A stretch of DNA of 64,000 nt from an uncultured Armatimonadota bacterium (GTDB taxonomy: Bacteria; Armatimonadota; Fimbriimonadia; Fimbriimonadales; Fimbriimonadaceae), in contig CAIYLG010000002.1 of assembly GCA_903927025.1 (NCBI GenBank), forward strand, positions 124,001-188,000. Direction: 5' to 3'. Position numbers and translations under genes: made by a program. The first letter of the stretch is position 1. The number at the start of each line of letters is the position of its first letter. The notes beneath the pieces are model-generated. The model ran no database searches. It saw nothing but the letters and a program-made list of their open reading frames with translations, and was not told the origin of the DNA. Of this stretch, positions 16,995 through 27,427 are shown in pieces.

Positions 16995-18493
16995 CGACTT
17001 CTTCACTCCTCTTCCTGCTATCTATCGCGGTCCATCCGCAACCCACACAGATGAAAACGTTCAACGTCCGGCCGGACCTCGTTCGGCAAACCATCGACAA
17101 CTTCGCCGCATCCGACTCCTGGACCGTTGAACCATTGATCAAGTGGTCGGCAAAAGACCGCCAAAAGATCGCCGATCTGTTGTTTGATCCGAAGAAAGGA
17201 ATCGCCTTGTCGGGCTGGCGATTCAATATCGGCGGAGGGCTCAACCACGAGACCATCACCAATCCGCTTCGCACGGTGGATTCCTTCGAGGTCGCTCCAG
17301 GAAAGTACGACTGGAATCGATGCCCAGGACAGCGGTGGATGCTAAAGGCAGCCAAGGATGCGGGGGTCCCAGAACTGGTGGCATACTCCGTGACCCCGCC
17401 AAGGAGCCTCACCCGAAATGGCTTCACCAATGGGACTGAAAACCAGGGAAGCACCAATCTCAAGGATGGGCAGGACGGTGCGTACGCATCCTACTTAGCC
17501 GACATCGTTGAGCACTTCTTGAAGCAGGGCTACCCGTTCACGCATATCAGCCCGATCAACGAGCCCGATTTCCCGTGGGACGGTGTTCCGACCGCTTCCA
17601 CTCAAGAGGGAAATCGAGCTGGAAACCGGGATATTCTCAAGATTGGCGAGGCCGTCCATGACGAGTTCACCAAGCGCAACATGAAGGTGCGTCTAGTCAC
17701 TCCAGAGGCCACCTCTGCCCAGGTGACCTACGAGAAGAACGTCGGGATGTCCAAGAAGTACGGCACCCCCTATGGGAACTACTCGGATATGTTGGCGAAG
17801 GCACCGGAGTGGATCGCCAAGGTCGCCCCTATTTACGGCTATCACGACTATTGGTCAGATCAGCACGCCAACTTAGTGCCAGTTCGAGAGAGAATGCGCG
17901 CCGCCTTAGACAAGGCTCCGCCAGTCAAAGTTTGGCAGACCGAGTTCTGCCAGATGAGCGGGCCGAGAGGCGAAGGCGGATGGGGTCGAGATCTCGGAAT
18001 GACGCTGGCGCTCAACGTAGCCCGCCTCATTCAACTAGACATGACGATCGTGGAGACGAGTGCCTGGCAATGGTGGCTCGCGGTGAGCGATTCCGACTAC
18101 AAGGACGGGCTCATCTACGTGGACGATCTCAATCATCCCTCCGGAACCATTTATGCCTCTAAGACACTTTGGGCGATTGGAAACTTCTCCCGCTACGTCC
18201 GCCCTGGCTATCAGCGGGTTGTGGTCGACGGGGTCGTGAACAACCCTGACGCTCTGCTGGTGAGCGCCTACAAAAACCCGACGAACGGCGAGATTGTGAT
18301 CGTGCTGGTGAACGTGAATACCGAGTCTGAGGAGATTCAGCTTAACGTGCCTGGTCATGCGTCGGCTACGCCGTTTATCACATCAGACCGGCCCGGGCAT
18401 GACCTCAAGGCATTAGCCGGAATCGACCTCTCGAAGCCGTACTTGGTTCCATCGAGGTCGGTGGTGACGCTGGTTTGTCCGGCTGGGAAGTAA
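16991..18493 (+). CDS. Glycoside hydrolase family 30-like enzyme
   Basis: A 500-residue protein with a short hydrophobic leader (MTTSSLLFLLSIAVH), probably exported. The TIM barrel begins at TIDNFAASDSWTVEPLIKW. The predicted acid/base is Glu191 in HISPINEPDFPWDG and the nucleophile Glu318 in VWQTEFCQMSG, the spacing expected for clan GH-A. A beta-rich C-terminal domain (ALLVSAYKNPTNGEIVIVLVN) is typical of GH30. The N-terminal FAASDSW resembles the branch containing endo-beta-1,6-galactanases, but substrate is not certain. It is the last gene of the seven-gene operon and overlaps the SGNH gene as ATGA. Confidence 0.88.
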   Translation: MTTSSLLFLLSIAVHPQPTQMKTFNVRPDLVRQTIDNFAASDSWTVEPLIKWSAKDRQKIADLLFDPKKGIALSGWRFNIGGGLNHETITNPLRTVDSFEVAPGKYDWNRCPGQRWMLKAAKDAGVPELVAYSVTPPRSLTRNGFTNGTENQGSTNLKDGQDGAYASYLADIVEHFLKQGYPFTHISPINEPDFPWDGVPTASTQEGNRAGNRDILKIGEAVHDEFTKRNMKVRLVTPEATSAQVTYEKNVGMSKKYGTPYGNYSDMLAKAPEWIAKVAPIYGYHDYWSDQHANLVPVRERMRAALDKAPPVKVWQTEFCQMSGPRGEGGWGRDLGMTLALNVARLIQLDMTIVETSAWQWWLAVSDSDYKDGLIYVDDLNHPSGTIYASKTLWAIGNFSRYVRPGYQRVVVDGVVNNPDALLVSAYKNPTNGEIVIVLVNVNTESEEIQLNVPGHASATPFITSDRPGHDLKALAGIDLSKPYLVPSRSVVTLVCPAGK

Positions 18494-18632
18494 CGGTACG
18501 AGCCAACAAATCGGGTGCTGGCATCCTTTGCCGACGCGCCGACCGACCGTTCGGGGAGTGCGGGAAACGGACGCCAGTCGGTTCGATGATGGCCCCAGAG
18601 TAGAATCTGGCCTTTCTAGGATTTACCCCTTA

Positions 18633-20510
18633 ATGAAACCTATTCAGATCCTCTCGTTGTTCATCGGACTCATGGTTCAGGCGACAGCCATTGGAATTGA
18701 GAATCCGAAACCGGCCGTGATTCCAACGCTCCGAGAGTGGCACGGGGGCGATGGAAGCTTGACCTTGACCGGTCGCACTCGCATCAGCTTCGATCCGAAT
18801 CAGCGCTCGGAGGTTGAGCCGGTTGCGAAAGTGTTGGCTTCCGATCTCAGGGAGGTTGCCAGAGTTCAGGCGAAATGGTCCACCTCACAGACAGCCAGCG
18901 GGGATATTGTCTTGCGTCTGGACGCCAGCCAGTCCTCGCTGGGCAAGGAAGGGTACCGACTGGAAGTAGGCGACACCATCAAGATCACTGCGGCAACTCC
19001 AACCGGGATCTTCTACGGCACTCGGACTGTGCTTCAAATGGCTTCGCTGTCCAGCAATCACCTCTCTCTTGCGAAGGGAACGGCTATTGACTGGCCGGAC
19101 TACGGCGAGCGCGGTTTCATGCTGGATGTGGGTCGCAAGTTCTTCGATGTGAAGTACCTGCGGCAATACGTCAAATTCATGGCCTGGTTTAAGCTGAACG
19201 ACTTCCAGCTTCACCTGAACGACAACGCAGATGACGACTATTCCGGCTTCCGACTGGACAGCGCCAGGTTCCCGGGTCTCGCCAACAAAGATGGCGCCTA
19301 TTCCCGAGCCCAGATGGATCAGCTTCAGGACCTTGCCTCTGTTTACCATGTGAACATCACTCCGGAAATTGATGCCCCTGCCCATGCAAGGTCTATCACC
19401 AAGTACCGGCCAGAGTTGGGAAATCCTAAATTGCCAAAGGATCACCTTGACCTCGCAAACCCAAAGACTCAGCAGTTTGTGAATGAGATTTGGAAGGAGT
19501 TCATCCCTTGGTTTCGATCGCCCGTCGTTCACATCGGTGCCGACGAGTACAACGGAGGCAAGGGCAGCGCTCCCTACTACAAGGATTACATCAACGCCAC
19601 CGCTGCCTTTATTCGAAGCCAGGGCAAACAAGTTCGGATGTGGGGCGGACTCAAGACGGCAGGCAACTCTGAAGGGGTAGACCGAGATATCGTGGTGAAC
19701 CTCTGGTACCCGGGATATCACGATCCGCTTGCGGCTGTCAAAGATGGCTACAACCTGATCAACACTCAAGACGGCTATCTGTACATCGTCCCATTTGCCG
19801 GCTATTACTATCAATTCTTAGACACCAGAGATCTGTACAAGAACTGGACACCTACATCGTTTGGCGATGAAAAGCTCCCCGACCACGACCCTCACATGCT
19901 GGGTGGAATGTTCGCGGTTTGGAACGACAAGGGCACCTATCCCTATGCCTTCGAGGATGTCCACCAGTTGGTTCAGCCAGCCATGCCGACGCTGGGAGAG
20001 ATCCTCTGGTCTGGGCATCCATCCGATGCCCGCTCATACGATGTGTTCTCCTCAGACGCCGTCCACCTGGGTGATGGGCCCGGAGTGCACATCTCTGCTC
20101 CGCTGGTGTTGCATGCGAATGGCGACCTAGCATTTGGAAAGACTTGCTCTGCTTCCGAGAATCAGTCTGGTGATTTTGGAGTCGAAACCCTAGTTGACGG
20201 CAGAGCGCCCACACGTTGGATCGTCACCGCAAAGCACCCTCAGTGGGCGACGGTGGATTTCGGCAAACCCGAGGCGGTCTCTAAGGTCACCCTTCGATGG
20301 GTACCGCACAGTTTCGCCGCACAGTATCGAATTTCCACTTCGCTTGATGGCGAACATTGGACGGCGGTGCATGAAGCGGCTGATCGCAAGGGAGGGGTCG
20401 AGATCGTTTCGATCCAACCTGTTACGGCTCGTTTCGTTCGGCTCGACTGCCTCAAGCCAGGCAAATCGGTGGGCGAGTATTCGCTATTTGCGTTTGAGGT
20501 TTATAAGTAG
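18633..20510 (+). CDS. Glycoside hydrolase family 20 beta-N-acetylhexosaminidase with C-terminal discoidin-like domain
   Basis: The 625-residue enzyme should remove terminal GlcNAc or GalNAc by substrate-assisted catalysis. ATG 18633 is preferred over an upstream frame because it opens a signal peptide (MKPIQILSLFIGLMVQATAIG). A GH20 N-terminal domain (residues ~30-150, ending GIFYGTRTVLQMA) precedes the barrel (YGERGFMLDVGRKFFDVKYL). The catalytic pair is Asp304-Glu305 in HIGADEYNGG. Residues ~490-625 form an F5/8 type C-like domain (FGVETLVDGRAPTRW, WATVDFGKPEAVSKVTLRW). It lies 139 nt after the GH30 gene, so it may have its own promoter. The second GH20 gene at 48922 is a distant paralogue with a different tail. 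Confidence 0.92.
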   Translation: MKPIQILSLFIGLMVQATAIGIENPKPAVIPTLREWHGGDGSLTLTGRTRISFDPNQRSEVEPVAKVLASDLREVARVQAKWSTSQTASGDIVLRLDASQSSLGKEGYRLEVGDTIKITAATPTGIFYGTRTVLQMASLSSNHLSLAKGTAIDWPDYGERGFMLDVGRKFFDVKYLRQYVKFMAWFKLNDFQLHLNDNADDDYSGFRLDSARFPGLANKDGAYSRAQMDQLQDLASVYHVNITPEIDAPAHARSITKYRPELGNPKLPKDHLDLANPKTQQFVNEIWKEFIPWFRSPVVHIGADEYNGGKGSAPYYKDYINATAAFIRSQGKQVRMWGGLKTAGNSEGVDRDIVVNLWYPGYHDPLAAVKDGYNLINTQDGYLYIVPFAGYYYQFLDTRDLYKNWTPTSFGDEKLPDHDPHMLGGMFAVWNDKGTYPYAFEDVHQLVQPAMPTLGEILWSGHPSDARSYDVFSSDAVHLGDGPGVHISAPLVLHANGDLAFGKTCSASENQSGDFGVETLVDGRAPTRWIVTAKHPQWATVDFGKPEAVSKVTLRWVPHSFAAQYRISTSLDGEHWTAVHEAADRKGGVEIVSIQPVTARFVRLDCLKPGKSVGEYSLFAFEVYK

Positions 20511-20860
20511 GGATTGATGGGCGCACGGGCATTTAGCCTAATGCCATCCAGTTTGAGATTCGGGAGACCCTGTGAGCCCTAGGATTGCTTTCAAGCGACA
20601 AAATCCTTGGCGGCGACTCCTTCTCCTGCCACTGGCGGGAGAAGATAGGTTGAGGGTGGAACTGACAGGCGCGCCCCTGGCACCTTGGTAAATCCGGGAA
20701 TCGGGAAATGAGCCATCGGGTGAGCGGATCAGTTCTTTAATGTCAAATGATGCAGGTTCCCGAACCAGATGGCAAATCTCACACTGAAGCCAGCGTTCAG
20801 AAAGGGGCTTCAACCCTGTTGTCGGAGGTTCCCACAGGCTCGAACTAGCGATCCCGACGG
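20511..20860. other. Convergent intergenic region containing a dispersed repeat
   Basis: No gene is seen here. The centre (20590-20698) is copy A of a hairpin-forming repeat, described separately. The remainder, to the DinB stop, shows no motif I can name. Confidence 0.6.
20590..20698 (+). repeat. Dispersed ~109-bp hairpin repeat, copy A
   Basis: This segment matches 37915-38022 on the opposite strand over its whole length with only scattered differences. Shared blocks include TTCAAGCGACA, CTTCTCCTGCC and TTGAGGGTGGA, then CTGACAGGCGCGCCCCTGGC. The middle can fold into a stem (CTTCTCCTGCC against GGCGGGAGAAG) that is largely kept in the other copy. It lies between convergent genes and has no ORF, as expected for a REP- or MITE-like element. 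Confidence 0.85.
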
Positions 20861-21370
20861 TTAGTTGTCGGGCGTTTGTTCGCCCAAAAAGTGTCGAGCG
20901 GAGTAAATTTGCCCGGTGTGGTAGGCGATGTGGAAAGCGACGTAGCGAAGCAGCTCGTCGTAAGTGGAGTGCCACTGTGGTGCCTTGCTCTGCATGTCTG
21001 GATTTCGAGCTTTGAGAAAAGCCATTGCCTCCGAGTGCACCCTCTGAAGTTCTGCGCTGACTTGCTCAGCGGTCAGCTTCAGTTGATCGTCGGACGGAGT
21101 CAAATCGATTGTCGACGTGTAATAGCCAAAGCGTGGATCCAGCAATGGGCTGATGATTTTGCATCCTAACAGATCTCTCGGCGAACTGCCGTCTTCAAGA
21201 CTGCCTGCGAACCGAACCGCCTCCCAGTAGGCGATATGCCCTGCAATCTCTCCCACCGAGAGCAGTCCGGTGCCGGGTCTCACCCAGACGTGATCATCGG
21301 AGAGGCCCTTGAATGCCTCCGACAATTCGAAGTAGCAAAGGTCCAGCTGCTTGAGATAGGATTCGAGCAT
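20861..21370 (-). CDS. DinB-family protein
   Basis: The 169-residue product is a four-helix-bundle DinB-like protein, a family that includes metal-dependent thiol-handling enzymes and stress proteins. Likely metal ligands are His in GEIAGHIAYWEAV and the two His in VAFHIAYHTGQI. Other family features are LCYFELSEAFKGLSDDHVW at the N-terminus and YSARHFLGEQ near the end. It faces the GH20 gene across a repeat and is divergent from the next gene. The substrate is unknown. Confidence 0.9.
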   Translation of the reverse strand: MLESYLKQLDLCYFELSEAFKGLSDDHVWVRPGTGLLSVGEIAGHIAYWEAVRFAGSLEDGSSPRDLLGCKIISPLLDPRFGYYTSTIDLTPSDDQLKLTAEQVSAELQRVHSEAMAFLKARNPDMQSKAPQWHSTYDELLRYVAFHIAYHTGQIYSARHFLGEQTPDN

Positions 21371-21423
21371 CTGCGATTTTTACCCCCAACCGCACCATGG
21401 CGCAGGTCATTCTTAAGTAAGCG

Positions 21424-22905
21424 ATGTGCCTCTCCCTGCTTGCCTGTGCTGCTATCGGAATGTCCGGAGCACTGAACGATTATTTCGGCATTCATGTTGT
21501 GGATGAAGCGACGGGGCGCGGTGTTCCGCTGGTTTGCCTCGAAACGGTGAACAAGGCGCGCTTCTACACCGACAGCGCCGGCTACGTTGCTTTTAACGAA
21601 CCCGGCTTGATGGGTCGAAAAGTGTTCCTTTCGTTCACGAGTTCAGGCTACGAATTCCCTAAGGATGGGTTCGGCTATGAGGGGACCGGGTTGATAACCC
21701 GCCCCGGCACGATCCAAACCGTCAAGCTCAAGCGGCTCAATGTTGCAGAACGGCTTTGTCGCCTCACCGGTCAAGGAATCTACCGAGACAGCGAGTTGCT
21801 GGGAAAGCGCCCTTCCAACGCTACTTCAGCCCTGGTCGCTGAGGTGATGGGGCAGGACACCGCGCAGGCGGAAATCTACAAAGGCAAAATGTTTTGGTTT
21901 TGGGGAGATACTGACCGACCGGAGTATCCACTGGGGAACTTTCACACAACCGGTGCCGTGGCTTCCCTCCCTCGCGGCAATTCCGACGCCAGCCAAGGTT
22001 TGGAGTTCCGATACTTTCAAGACAAGAACGGGTTCGTGCGCCCCATGTTCTCCAATTCGGATCCACATCCGATCTGGCTTAGCGGGGTGACGGTTCTTGG
22101 CGCGGGTGCCGCTTCAGAAATGTTTGCCAATTTTGCCGAGATGGCGAGCCTCGGCAAAATCATGAAGAGCGGCTACGCCAAGTGGAACGACGTCAAGGAG
22201 CAATTTGAACCGACAAAGGAGTTTTCTGCAGAGACAGGCTGGCGCTTTCTGGATGGCCACACGATTCGCGTCACGGAAACTGGCACGACCTACGCGGTCG
22301 GTGGTTTCCCCTGCACCACGCGTGTGCCCGCCGACCTCCGTCACCTTCTGGATGCATCCTCATATGAAGCATTTACCTGCCTTCGGTCTGACGGATCCGT
22401 TATCAAAGGCAGCGACGGGGGCCCCTTGTATCGCTGGCAAAAGGAGAGCCCTCCCATCGGGCCTCAAGAAGAAGCTGAATTGATAGCTCACAAGCAGATC
22501 ACACTAGACCAAGCGCATTTCCTCCCGGTTGATGCGAATGGTGCGATGATCCTGCCACATGGCGGCTGTGTCCATTGGAATGCGTACCGGCACAAGTGGG
22601 TCGCGATTTTCACCCGTCTCCACGGAAAGGATTCCGAGCTTGGCGAGATTTACTATGCGGAGGCAGACGCCCCATCCGGCCCGTTTCGCAAGGCGGTGAA
22701 GATCTTCACCCACGTCAAGTACACCTTCTACAACCCGGTGCACCATGAGTTTCTAGATCGTGACGGAGGGCGGACGATCTATATCGAGGGCACCTACACC
22801 GCCGAGTTCTCAGGGAATCCAACACCGACTCCTCGCTACAACTACAACCAGGTCCTCTATCGCCTCGATCTGTCCGATCCGCGGCTTGCGTTTGCGCATT
22901 CATGA
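21424..22905 (+). CDS. Unrecognised secreted protein with an N-terminal carboxypeptidase-regulatory-like domain
   Basis: The 493-residue product begins with a probable signal peptide (MCLSLLACAAIGMSGAL). Residues ~20-110 look like a transthyretin-like fold (FGIHVVDEATGRGVPLVCLETV, FYTDSAGYVAFNEPGLMG). The remaining ~380 residues have alternating aromatic-rich strands (GKMFWFWGDTDRPEYPLGNF, HGGCVHWNAYRHKWVAIFTR, FYNPVHHEFLDRDGGRTIYI) that suggest a beta-propeller similar to GH43-like or DUF4185 proteins. I cannot assign an enzyme. It is followed by a hairpin, and no partner gene is adjacent. Confidence 0.8.
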   Translation: MCLSLLACAAIGMSGALNDYFGIHVVDEATGRGVPLVCLETVNKARFYTDSAGYVAFNEPGLMGRKVFLSFTSSGYEFPKDGFGYEGTGLITRPGTIQTVKLKRLNVAERLCRLTGQGIYRDSELLGKRPSNATSALVAEVMGQDTAQAEIYKGKMFWFWGDTDRPEYPLGNFHTTGAVASLPRGNSDASQGLEFRYFQDKNGFVRPMFSNSDPHPIWLSGVTVLGAGAASEMFANFAEMASLGKIMKSGYAKWNDVKEQFEPTKEFSAETGWRFLDGHTIRVTETGTTYAVGGFPCTTRVPADLRHLLDASSYEAFTCLRSDGSVIKGSDGGPLYRWQKESPPIGPQEEAELIAHKQITLDQAHFLPVDANGAMILPHGGCVHWNAYRHKWVAIFTRLHGKDSELGEIYYAEADAPSGPFRKAVKIFTHVKYTFYNPVHHEFLDRDGGRTIYIEGTYTAEFSGNPTPTPRYNYNQVLYRLDLSDPRLAFAHS

Positions 22906-22928
22906 AGCCAGCGTGCCCGTAAACAAAA

Positions 22929-22956
22929 ACAGCCCAGGCGGGTTCGACTGGGCTGT
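22929..22956 (-). terminator. Rho-independent terminator, strongest on the minus strand
   Basis: The 9-bp stem ACAGCCCAG / CTGGGCTGT encloses a 10-nt loop. Read on the minus strand it is followed by TTTTTGTTT, which is ideal for a gene ending at 22981. Read on the plus strand the T tract is poor, though it may still help end the gene at 22905. Confidence 0.85.
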
Positions 22957-22980
22957 CTGCATTTCTAGGGTGTTGTAGTC

Positions 22981-23096
22981 TTAGTTGCGGACCACCGTGA
23001 TGGTTCCCACGTTCTCGTAGACACCAGGTCCTACTGTAGGATCGATAACGATCTGTCGTCCGAACCGGCGTTTGTGAGGAGTGAGCGCAGTTTCAT
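22981..23096 (-). pseudogene. Decayed gene remnant with intact start, ribosome-binding site and stop
   Basis: On the minus strand ATG at 23096 is preceded by AAGGAAAC and begins MKLRSLLTNAG, a plausible protein start. In a different frame the same segment ends with VGPGVYENVGTITVVRN and TAA at 22981-22983, a convincing protein C-terminus. A strong terminator follows at once. The 116-bp distance is not a multiple of three, and the first frame hits TAG after 21 codons. The simplest reading is an internal deletion that joined the two ends of a former gene. The original function cannot be told. Confidence 0.65.
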
Positions 23097-25947
<2,851 letters not shown>

Positions 25948-25954
25948 TTCAGAA

Positions 25955-26006
25955 CGAAAAAGGCTCCCCGTTCACCCTAAATCGGGTTTGCGGCGAGCCT
26001 TTTTCG
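25955..26006 (+). terminator. Rho-independent terminator after katG
   Basis: CGAAAAAGGCTC pairs perfectly with GAGCCTTTTTCG, giving a 12-bp stem whose 3' arm carries a five-T run. It begins 7 nt after the katG stop. Confidence 0.85.
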
Positions 26007-26077
26007 TTGGATAAACCCGCCGTGTTCAACGAGACAACACATTCATCCTGATTTCATTGCATTATTGATTCGATACA

Positions 26078-26503
26078 ATGGCTCAACAGGAAGAAACTTC
26101 AGCTGCGCTCATGATGCGTGTGGTTCAGAGTGCGGGGACGCCGCTTTATCTTCAGCTTTACAACCAGCTGAAGTACCTTATGGCCTCGGGAAGGCTTCAG
26201 CCGGGGGAGGAGCTTCCTCCGATTCGGGTGCTTGCGGAGAAGCTGGTGCTCAACCCCAGCACCGTGGCCCGCGCCTACCGTGAACTGGAAATTGAGCGGC
26301 TTGTTGAAAAGCGAAGCACGAACGGGACGTTTGTTGCCGAAGCCGAATCACCCTTTGCCGAAGCAGAACAGCGCCGAATCCTGATCGATCGAATTGACAC
26401 CCTGCTTGTTGAGGCGAAGCAGTTTCGTTTCACGACACCCAACCTCATCGCGCTTCTCGAAGAGCGAGACGCGCTTCTCCGCGAAGGGGAGCGAGTCCGA
26501 TGA
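26078..26503 (+). CDS. GntR-family (YtrA-type) transcriptional regulator
   Basis: The 141-residue protein is a short GntR regulator with a winged helix at residues ~25-90 (GTPLYLQLYNQLKYLMASGR, LPPIRVLAEKLVLNPSTVARAYRELE, NGTFVAE) and only a small helical tail, the YtrA type that controls a neighbouring ABC transporter. It overlaps the ATPase gene by 4 nt (ATGA), so it probably regulates its own operon. A promoter-like TTGCAT (26057) and TACAAT (26074) would put the transcript start after ATG 26078. The real start may therefore be ATG 26111 or 26114, which still keeps the whole domain. Confidence 0.9.
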   Translation: MAQQEETSAALMMRVVQSAGTPLYLQLYNQLKYLMASGRLQPGEELPPIRVLAEKLVLNPSTVARAYRELEIERLVEKRSTNGTFVAEAESPFAEAEQRRILIDRIDTLLVEAKQFRFTTPNLIALLEERDALLREGERVR

Positions 26504-27393
26504 CAGACATCCTCCGAGTCGAACATCTGAGCAGAAAGTTTGGCGAGAAACTTGCCCTCAACGATGTATCGCTCACCCTAAAAAAGGGAAAGGTACTCGG
26601 CCTTATTGGCGAAAATGGTGCGGGCAAGACCACGCTGATTAAGCATATTCTGGGACTGCTTACCGCCCAGGAAGGCAGCGTTCACGTGTTCGGTCTGAAT
26701 CCCGTACAGGACCCGGCCACCGTTCTCGCCAACATCGGTTACCTTGCCGAAGAGGATGGGTTGCCAAGCTGGATGCGCGTCCATGAGCTCCAGCGGTACT
26801 TCCAAGGCTTCTACGCCAACTGGGACCAGGCGTACGCGGAAGATCTGAGGGAGAAGTTCCGAATCGACCGCCGGGCGAGAATCGGTCAGCTCTCTAAAGG
26901 CCAGCGCGCCCGAGTCGGATTGATGGCGGCACTTGCCTATCGACCTGAGCTTCTGCTCCTCGATGAGCCATCGTCTGGCCTTGATCCCATTGTCCGTCGA
27001 GAGATTCTCACCTCCATCGTCCGTGCCGTTGCCAACGAAAACAGGACGGTGCTGTTCTCCTCTCACCTGCTCAGTGAGATTGAGATGGTGGCGGACGAAG
27101 TCGCGATGATCCGAGACGGCGAAATCCTGTTCTGCGATGAACTGGACGCGGTCAAGCAGTCGCATCGGAGAGTGACTCTCAGCTTTGATGAGACTCGTTC
27201 TGCACCGCCAAACGTGCCAGATGCGTTCTGCTGGGAAGGAGGCGGCCGGGAGTGGAGATGCCTTTACAGCGGTCGCACGACCACGATCGACGCCGCTGCC
27301 GCCCTTGTCGGAGCGAGAATAGTGGAGCAAGATTGGCTCACCTTGGACGAGATTTTCTTAGCCAGATCAGGCGGGGAGGTCAGCCATTCCTAA
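26500..27393 (+). CDS. ABC transporter ATP-binding protein (YtrB-like)
   Basis: The 297-residue ATPase has Walker A (GENGAGKTTLIKHILGLL), signature (LSKGQRARVGLMAAL) and Walker B with the catalytic Glu (LLLLDEPSSGLDPI), then SSHLLSEIEMVADEVAMI. The C-terminal ~70 residues are a less conserved extension. It belongs to the ABC-2 exporter type and should power the membrane protein encoded next. Co-transcription with a YtrA regulator suggests response to cell-envelope stress or an antimicrobial, an inference from related operons. Confidence 0.93.
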   Translation: MTDILRVEHLSRKFGEKLALNDVSLTLKKGKVLGLIGENGAGKTTLIKHILGLLTAQEGSVHVFGLNPVQDPATVLANIGYLAEEDGLPSWMRVHELQRYFQGFYANWDQAYAEDLREKFRIDRRARIGQLSKGQRARVGLMAALAYRPELLLLDEPSSGLDPIVRREILTSIVRAVANENRTVLFSSHLLSEIEMVADEVAMIRDGEILFCDELDAVKQSHRRVTLSFDETRSAPPNVPDAFCWEGGGREWRCLYSGRTTTIDAAAALVGARIVEQDWLTLDEIFLARSGGEVSHS

Positions 27394-27427
27394 CGTTGGA
27401 CTCTGTCTTCCTTTCACCCGGTTCCTG

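Noticed and set aside
18885-19814. Minus-strand ORF of 309 codons within the first GH20 gene
   Set aside because: It is antisense to conserved GH20 sequence including the catalytic motif, with no ribosome-binding site.
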